DNA of 64,000 nucleotides from Alentia gelatinosa (lineage: Eukaryota > Annelida > Polychaeta > Phyllodocida > Polynoidae): assembly GCA_950022655.1 (NCBI GenBank), contig OX465589.1:26031626-26095625 (forward strand), written 5' to 3'. Within the stretch, counting starts at the first letter, position 1. Each line of letters starts with the position of its first letter. Of the stretch, positions 62,901 through 64,000 are shown piece by piece. A program made the position numbers and the translations under genes. Under the pieces are notes generated by a model. The model searched no databases and was not told where the DNA came from. It was given only the letters and a program-made list of their open reading frames with translations.

Positions 62901-62952
62901 GTTTTCCTACCTGATGATACTTGGGTTCTTCTTCACTGAAAATTCAGACCAG
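41739..62952 (+). CDS. CASD1: CASD1, sialic acid O-acetyltransferase, first 10 coding exons (3' part outside window)
   Basis: Golgi membrane enzyme that transfers acetyl groups from acetyl-CoA to sialic acid (CMP-sialic acid in mammals). Exons: 41739-41973, 48631-48727, 49826-50012, 51039-51149, 54760-54883, 56850-56940, 59163-59268, 60838-60962, 62156-62368 and 62844-62952. All phases agree. Seen in order: an N-terminal membrane segment, the SGNH block I motif FIGDSRIRQLYF with the catalytic Ser, FLWHP.VNGSM, WSIKVFNGSEDAL, and DGLH with the catalytic Asp and His. Two cytosolic-side segments and the membrane pieces GIIMSYFFLCDR and FMKENKYYTHVNFFLP then match the family closely. The catalytic triad is complete. 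The remaining multi-membrane acyltransferase domain continues beyond 64000. The start Met is uncertain (41739, 41760 or 41808). Confidence 0.95.
42415..42812. mobile_element. Composite foldback element in CASD1 intron 1
   Basis: 42415-42475 shares TCACCTCGATGACGAT-type and CGAGTGGAGTATTG sequence with the hairpin at 24178-24263. At 42611-42730 a hairpin has arms GTTTTAATCTTGGCCACCGC and GTGGCCAAGATTAAAC. The ends include AGGGTAAGATAAAATC at 42575 and GATTTATCTCACCCC at 42771, inverted complements. The tail GTATGACATTAAATAGCATC recurs near 61990 and, reversed, at 24114. Confidence 0.65.
42813..44459 (+). other. CASD1 intron 1, middle part
   Basis: Intron 1 runs from 41974 to 48630 (6.7 kb). 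This part shows no recognised feature. Confidence 0.7.
44460..45270 (+). mobile_element. Jockey/I-like LINE reverse-transcriptase remnant
   Basis: Frame-broken ORF2 sequence: VEYLRLKCQKAMNLLTVLSN, TNWGSDTEILPRLHKTYIRT then a stop, LDYGSIIYASA, PCLGAFGTIHVASLLVEAS and, in another frame, FPIRVRALCRRA and DTPPWDV. This order (KALNLLKVLSHT.WG, LDYG..YGSA, LGAFRTSP..SL.VEA) is diagnostic of the C-terminal RT region of Jockey- or I-type LINEs. Stops and frameshifts show a dead copy. It lies in CASD1 intron 1 in sense orientation. Confidence 0.88.
45271..48630 (+). other. CASD1 intron 1, right part
   Basis: Includes a T/A homopolymer stretch at 46519-46540 and a 22-base G run at 47733-47754. No gene or known repeat was recognised. 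Confidence 0.7.
47733..47754. repeat. Poly-G tract
   Basis: An uninterrupted run of 22 G. Such tracts are hard to sequence, so the length may be inexact. Confidence 0.9.
48631..48727 (+). CDS. CASD1: CASD1 exon 2
   Basis: Acceptor TCTTTCAG, donor GTACGT, phase 1 to phase 2. Encodes SDSCKWLLSDGRFQGYNAWQ and PYGCMMHKYTK. The cysteines and the WQP.GCMMHKY block are conserved in CASD1. Confidence 0.93.
49440..49540 (+). mobile_element. tRNA-like SINE head
   Basis: TAGCTCTGTGGAGCAGTCAG then AGAGTGTTCGACTAGGGATG and GGGGAGTTCGATACCC. The last part is close to the RNA polymerase III B box (GGTTCGANTCC) and the first is A-box-like at the expected distance. A functional tRNA is unlikely because the acceptor arms do not pair. 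Lies in CASD1 intron 2. Confidence 0.5.
49826..50012 (+). CDS. CASD1: CASD1 exon 3, catalytic Ser (GDSR)
   Basis: Acceptor CATTACAG, donor GTGAGT, phase 2 to phase 0. Encodes DSRNCMHYISYWGGKNHIVF, IGDSRIRQLYFQFVDMLSEQ and more. GDS is SGNH block I and holds the nucleophilic serine. The insertion SYWGGKN before HIVFIGDS is longer than in vertebrates. Confidence 0.95.
50013..51038 (+). other. CASD1 intron 3
   Basis: GTGAGT to TCCCTAG. No recognised element; a GGTGGTGGTGGG patch lies near 50167. Confidence 0.8.
51039..51149 (+). CDS. CASD1: CASD1 exon 4
   Basis: 37 codons, acceptor TCCCTAG, donor GTACGT, phase 0. Encodes EFLWHPMVNGSMSNVYKSWH and HKSPRDRPNQVVTGSAT, matching the FLWHPEVNGSM region of CASD1. 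Confidence 0.93.
51465..51690 (+). mobile_element. SINE-like repeat, second copy of the 3735 family
   Basis: Same orientation and order of blocks as 3735-3995: CAGCAGTGGTAGATTTACTG, CAAAGGCCAATCCTTCTC, GTGGGAAGTAAA, TGTGTAGGGGTGAG. Ends in a CAAACAAACAAAC tail. Lies in CASD1 intron 4. Confidence 0.65.
51691..53400 (+). other. CASD1 intron 4, middle part
   Basis: AT-rich with no recognised gene. A short tandem repeat of TAAATGGAATAAAG-type units is at about 52945-52985. Confidence 0.65.
53400..53604 (+). mobile_element. Probable retroelement 3' tail with poly-A
   Basis: GGAATAAAGCTGCTTAAA is followed by A runs broken by G up to 53602. An AATAAA 10-15 bp before a poly-A tract in an intron suggests a retrotransposed 3' end. 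The body was not identified. Confidence 0.45.
53772..53911. repeat. Foldback element
   Basis: Inner arms GATATTTTGATCAGAAATAC and GTATTTCTGACCAGAATATC flank a short loop. Outer arms GTGTGACTGAAT and ATTCAGTTACTCTCAGTGTG continue the pairing. CASD1 intron 4. Confidence 0.75.
54120..54220. repeat. Three tandem copies of a 20-bp unit with inverted partner
   Basis: GGCTGACGTTTTCGTCCC-type units at 54122, 54141 and 54160, then GTGGGACGAAAACTTAGC about 35 bp on, which is complementary to the units and can pair with any of them. Confidence 0.7.
54318..54461. repeat. Long near-perfect hairpin element
   Basis: The arms run GGGAAACCAACTACCGGT, CAAAAGTCAAAGTTAC, GGTAAGGCT, AAAAATTACTGCC and then the mirror GGCAGTAATTTTT, AGCCTTACC, GTAACTTTGAACTTTTG, ACCGGAACATAGTTTCCC around GCGGCCAAGGCC. 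About 65-bp arms in 144 bp. CASD1 intron 4. Confidence 0.85.
54600..54707. repeat. Foldback element
   Basis: The arms TTGATATACGATCTCATATG and GATACGAGATCCCATATCAA are inverted copies. Inner parts (CCTCGGACGGA, TCCGTCCTCGG) also pair. It ends 53 bp before CASD1 exon 5. Confidence 0.75.
54760..54883 (+). CDS. CASD1: CASD1 exon 5
   Basis: Acceptor GTTTGTAG, donor GTGAGT, phase 0 to phase 1. Encodes WSIKVFNGSEDALNNFKVNL, THTVPYFNKISNTTNILWML and Q. WSIK..NGS.EAL is a CASD1 signature; several NxT/NxS sequons fit a lumenal location. Confidence 0.93.
54884..56307 (+). other. CASD1 intron 5, left part
   Basis: Includes a T run of about 27 bases at 55194-55220, possibly a poly-A tail of a minus-strand insertion. 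No coding features. Confidence 0.65.
56308..56645. mobile_element. piggyBac-like MITE with TTAA target sites, copy 2 (inverted)
   Basis: Reverse complement of the element at 1529-1867, flanked by TTAA on both sides. Ends are TTAACCCTGTAAGGGCGG and GAACTTAAAGGGTTAA. Contains the same GATGCCTCAAGGCATC and GATGCTTTAAGGCATC palindromes. Lies in CASD1 intron 5, 205 bp before exon 6. Confidence 0.75.
56850..56940 (+). CDS. CASD1: CASD1 exon 6
   Basis: Acceptor TTTAAAG, donor GTAAGT, phase 1 to phase 2. Encodes DPVVESKLTPNRSMITNSQI and DDYNRAAIEI, matching the DPV...L..NR.MITN..ID.YN.AA..IL stretch of CASD1. Confidence 0.93.
57000..57088 (+). mobile_element. SINE-like tail, GGGACGTTAAACCACAAAC family, copy 2
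   Basis: Matches 4215-4325 almost base for base: TTGACTGAAATATGTCTATG, GATAGTCCCTATATACCCTC and GGGACGTTAAACCACAAACA. CASD1 intron 6. Confidence 0.7.
57470..57545 (+). mobile_element. Retroelement-like end with CTGACGA...GAAAC motif
   Basis: CCTGACGAAGGCTGAATAGG then CCGAAACGTTGAC, followed by AATAAAGTGTTCATTGTTA. This CTGANGA-stem-GAAAC arrangement is common at ends of Penelope-like and other retroelements and resembles part of a hammerhead ribozyme core. The remaining hammerhead strands could not be confirmed. Confidence 0.4.
57600..57787. mobile_element. MITE-like element, CAGGGATGTCAGTT-tip family, partial copy 5
   Basis: Contains TTTTCTCGGTCTCTCTAATG, CAGTAAGTTCCACATGTAGA and ACCAGCTGATATCCCTG, matching the right half of copy 1 (686-950). 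The left tip is missing. Confidence 0.55.
58551..58640. repeat. Foldback element with CTATCCTACCCC-type end
   Basis: GACACTTTATCCTACCCC and ACATAAAGTGT form inverted ends. The interior, CCGCCATAGACTTAACAT, is the reverse complement of GTTAAGTCTATGG at 35709-35721. CASD1 intron 6. Confidence 0.6.
58991..59120. repeat. Near-perfect hairpin element next to CASD1 exon 7
   Basis: The arms GATGGTTTTGTGAACAGGCG, GTAAACCACTCGAGGTTGAC and mirror GTCAACCACTCGTGGTTTAC, CGCCTGTCCACAAAACCATC surround TCGCTAGCGCTCG. It ends 42 bp before exon 7. The reverse strand shares its core with 23470-23560. Confidence 0.85.
59163..59268 (+). CDS. CASD1: CASD1 exon 7, catalytic Asp-His (DGLH)
   Basis: Acceptor TGGTCAG, donor GTGAGT, phase 2 to phase 0. 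Encodes MYNSVTIWSSSRLVAQGYNR and DTKDGLHIGKLALDL. DGLH is the conserved DxxH pair that completes the SGNH triad with GDS of exon 3. Confidence 0.95.
59910..60827. repeat. 39-bp minisatellite with a divergence gradient
   Basis: The right part (about 60300-60825) holds near-identical 39-bp units of TCAGAGTATGCGTACTGTAT plus CCTGTCATTGTACACTATC. To the left, units become shorter and diverged, down to barely recognisable ATTCTGTAACCAATGG pieces near 59930. Because 39 is 13 codons, the array stays open in several frames on both strands and gives 154-226 codon artefact frames. It fills the end of CASD1 intron 7. Confidence 0.95.
60838..60962 (+). CDS. CASD1: CASD1 exon 8
   Basis: Acceptor GATTTTAG, donor GTAAGT, phase 0 to phase 2. 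Encodes DVQILMNMYCNDHMNYNDGT, CCSSAESISTLQIVVASVFG and V. ILMN.YCN and DGTCC are conserved in CASD1. The acceptor lies about 10 bp after the last unit of a 39-bp minisatellite. Confidence 0.93.
60963..61830 (+). other. CASD1 intron 8, left part, with AGCCTGGAAAA repeats
   Basis: From 61320 to 61435 the word GCCTGGAAAA (and CCTGGAA) recurs about eight times, again at 61700-61745. Otherwise no recognised element. The repeats give spurious Lys/Pro/Gly-rich frames. Confidence 0.7.
61831..61969. repeat. Near-perfect 139-bp hairpin element
   Basis: AAACCCACGAGATAAAAATA, GCTTGGTCCG.ACTCCAC, GTTTGACC and GGTAATTCAC-type arms are mirrored by GTGAATTACC, GGTCAAACGAGGTGGAGT, GCGGACCAAG and TCGAGTGGGTTT around GAAGCGAAGC. 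It directly precedes the TIR module at 61972-62121. Confidence 0.85.
61972..62121. mobile_element. TIR-bounded module ending 34 bp before CASD1 exon 9
   Basis: Left GATTTTATCTCATCCC and right GGGGTGAGATAATAATC are inverted complements. The centre is an 18-bp perfect palindrome, ACTCCATGGCCATGGAGT, at 62050-62067. The flank GTATGACATTATTTATTGATG matches 42795-42815, and TTAAGCCTATGGAG matches 35710-35723. Confidence 0.7.
62156..62368 (+). CDS. CASD1: CASD1 exon 9
   Basis: Acceptor GCCCACAG, donor GTGAGC, phase 2 to phase 2. Encodes the end of a membrane helix, LLTSIVMCIWRRKF, then a basic, Asn/Gln-rich loop with a tandem RNGQRNGQNG, then FYELITSLAKLGIIMSYFFL and CDR. The loop is variable in the family; the LAKLGIIMSYFF part matches LCKLGLIMAYFY in vertebrates. 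Confidence 0.93.
62369..62843 (+). other. CASD1 intron 9
   Basis: GTGAGC to TTTTTCAG. AT-rich; nothing recognised. Confidence 0.8.
62844..62952 (+). CDS. CASD1: CASD1 exon 10
   Basis: Acceptor TTTTTCAG, donor GTAAGC, phase 2 to phase 0. Encodes TSFFMKENKYYTHVNFFLPF and SYLMILGFFFTENSDQ, matching the FMKENK.YTH..FF.P.. block of CASD1. The next exon is outside the window. Confidence 0.94.
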
Positions 62953-63276
62953 GTAAGCATCAACGCCATTTGCCAATTGGTTCACGTAGAAACGATTAGG
63001 TTACAGGAAATGTACTCTATGTCAACTTTATTTAAGTTTAACTGCTACTAATTCCAGTCAGGCGCTCCCCAAGTCATAAACTCCCTCCTCGGATATTTGA
63101 GCAGAAACTTGATTTTTCGTCCTTTCCTCATTTGACTGTAGTGGAGTCCCGAGAGAAATGAAGTTCATTTTAGTATACAATATGTAAGTTAAACTGAAAA
63201 TAGGCTCCTTTTTCTCAGACATGCAGACCTGCATGGATAAATATTCTGACCATCCTGTCCCTTGTCTTGAGAATTC
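62953..63276 (+). other. CASD1 intron 10, start
   Basis: Follows donor GTAAGC. No recognised feature. Confidence 0.75.
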
Positions 63277-63952
63277 AGGGATGCCAGTTTTCCATGTTTC
63301 CATGGAAAATCATGTTTTCATTTTCAGGATAAATACATGTTTTCTTTTTATAAAATTAAGCTAACAACTACTAAGAAGTCAGTCAGATCACAGCTGAACC
63401 TCCCCAAAGACCCATGCAAATATAAAAAGTTTACCCTATACCTCCTCTCTCCCTACTGACTGAACAGTGGACCTCCCCACAGCCCCTCAGCCTCACCCCG
63501 CTGCCCAGAGGGGCACGTTTTCCAGGTTTCCCCATGCCACATGGAGCAGCAGACATGGATGTGCCATGGAAGCAGTCCATGGCTCTGATTGGTCAAAATT
63601 CCCCAGCTGGCCGGTTTCTGCCTGTGTACCCGGGTAACCAGCGTACCGCGCGTGCGGGTCATTTCCCAATGGGCGGAAACCAAGGCTGTAAACGTAGGTG
63701 GACAATCGCGGCATAAAAGGGTTTTTTTAAAGGGGGACTCTATGGTGAAAGGGTGGTGGTGGACCTGTTTTCAGGAAAATTCTCTATTTTGAATTTTTTA
63801 TTTTTTATTATCATATTATCTCTATCTTCATTGGGTTTATGTTCTTTATCAACATGCCAACATCCCAATTGATTCAGATGATAGGAATTCCTTTTTTCCA
63901 TGGTTAACAAATATTCCATGTTTTTTTTGGACCCCAACTGGCATCCCTGTGA
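63277..63952. mobile_element. MITE-like element, CAGGGATGTCAGTT-tip family, copy 6 with extra insert
   Basis: Starts CAGGGATGCCAGTTTTCCAT and ends CCCCAACTGGCATCCCTG, a clean inverted pair. It is about 676 bp, against about 267 bp for copy 3. The extra GC-rich middle (about 63470-63710) is not seen in the other copies and may be a nested insertion or part of a longer parent element. Confidence 0.7.
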
Positions 63953-64000
63953 GATAGAGATTAACTACAGATTAACTCTTTCAGTCCTAAAGATGCCTGG

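Overview
This window looks like nuclear DNA from an invertebrate animal, most likely a mollusc (possibly a gastropod). The genes have animal-type GT-AG introns. Their predicted proteins resemble animal families without being vertebrate-like at residue level. The introns carry many short interspersed repeats, including SINE-like units with tails such as GACGTTAAACCACAAACAAA, which I associate with molluscan genomes. The phylum is an inference. There are no bacterial operons, phage genes or CRISPR arrays.

Layout, left to right. (1) 7.1-11.2 kb, plus strand: the phosphatase domain and C-terminus of a small CTD phosphatase (CTDSP/SCP family) in six phase-0 exons; its N-terminal exon was not found. 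(2) 11.2-12.9 kb: its downstream region, with a 13-bp E-box (CACGTG) tandem array, CRE-like sites and a promoter-like cluster of five CCAAT boxes. (3) 22.9-24.6 kb, plus strand: an archaemetzincin-like gene remnant. It lacks the HExxH catalytic segment, and its last reading frame runs into the poly-T of a LINE fragment. (4) 26.7-29.1 kb, plus strand: a complete four-exon gene for a secreted C-type lectin with a C-terminal PAN/apple-like domain. (5) 33.0-37.5 kb, minus strand: a complete six-exon two-pore-domain potassium channel. (6) 41.7-63.0 kb, plus strand: the first ten coding exons of CASD1 (sialic acid O-acetyltransferase). They cover the whole lumenal SGNH catalytic domain and the start of the multi-membrane domain; the rest lies beyond the right edge. 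Exon phases agree at every junction I joined, which is the main support for these gene models.

The genes are unrelated neighbours and show no sign of a shared pathway. The rest is intronic or intergenic DNA rich in repeats: a 35-bp satellite, a 39-bp minisatellite touching a CASD1 splice acceptor, two piggyBac-like MITEs with TTAA ends in opposite orientation, a TIR family with tips near CAGGGATGTCAGTT, many hairpin-forming elements, and remnants of LINEs and SINEs. The most unusual feature is a set of foldback elements that share end sequences (GGGGTRRGATAA type) but carry different palindromic interiors. One of them ends 34 bp before a CASD1 exon.
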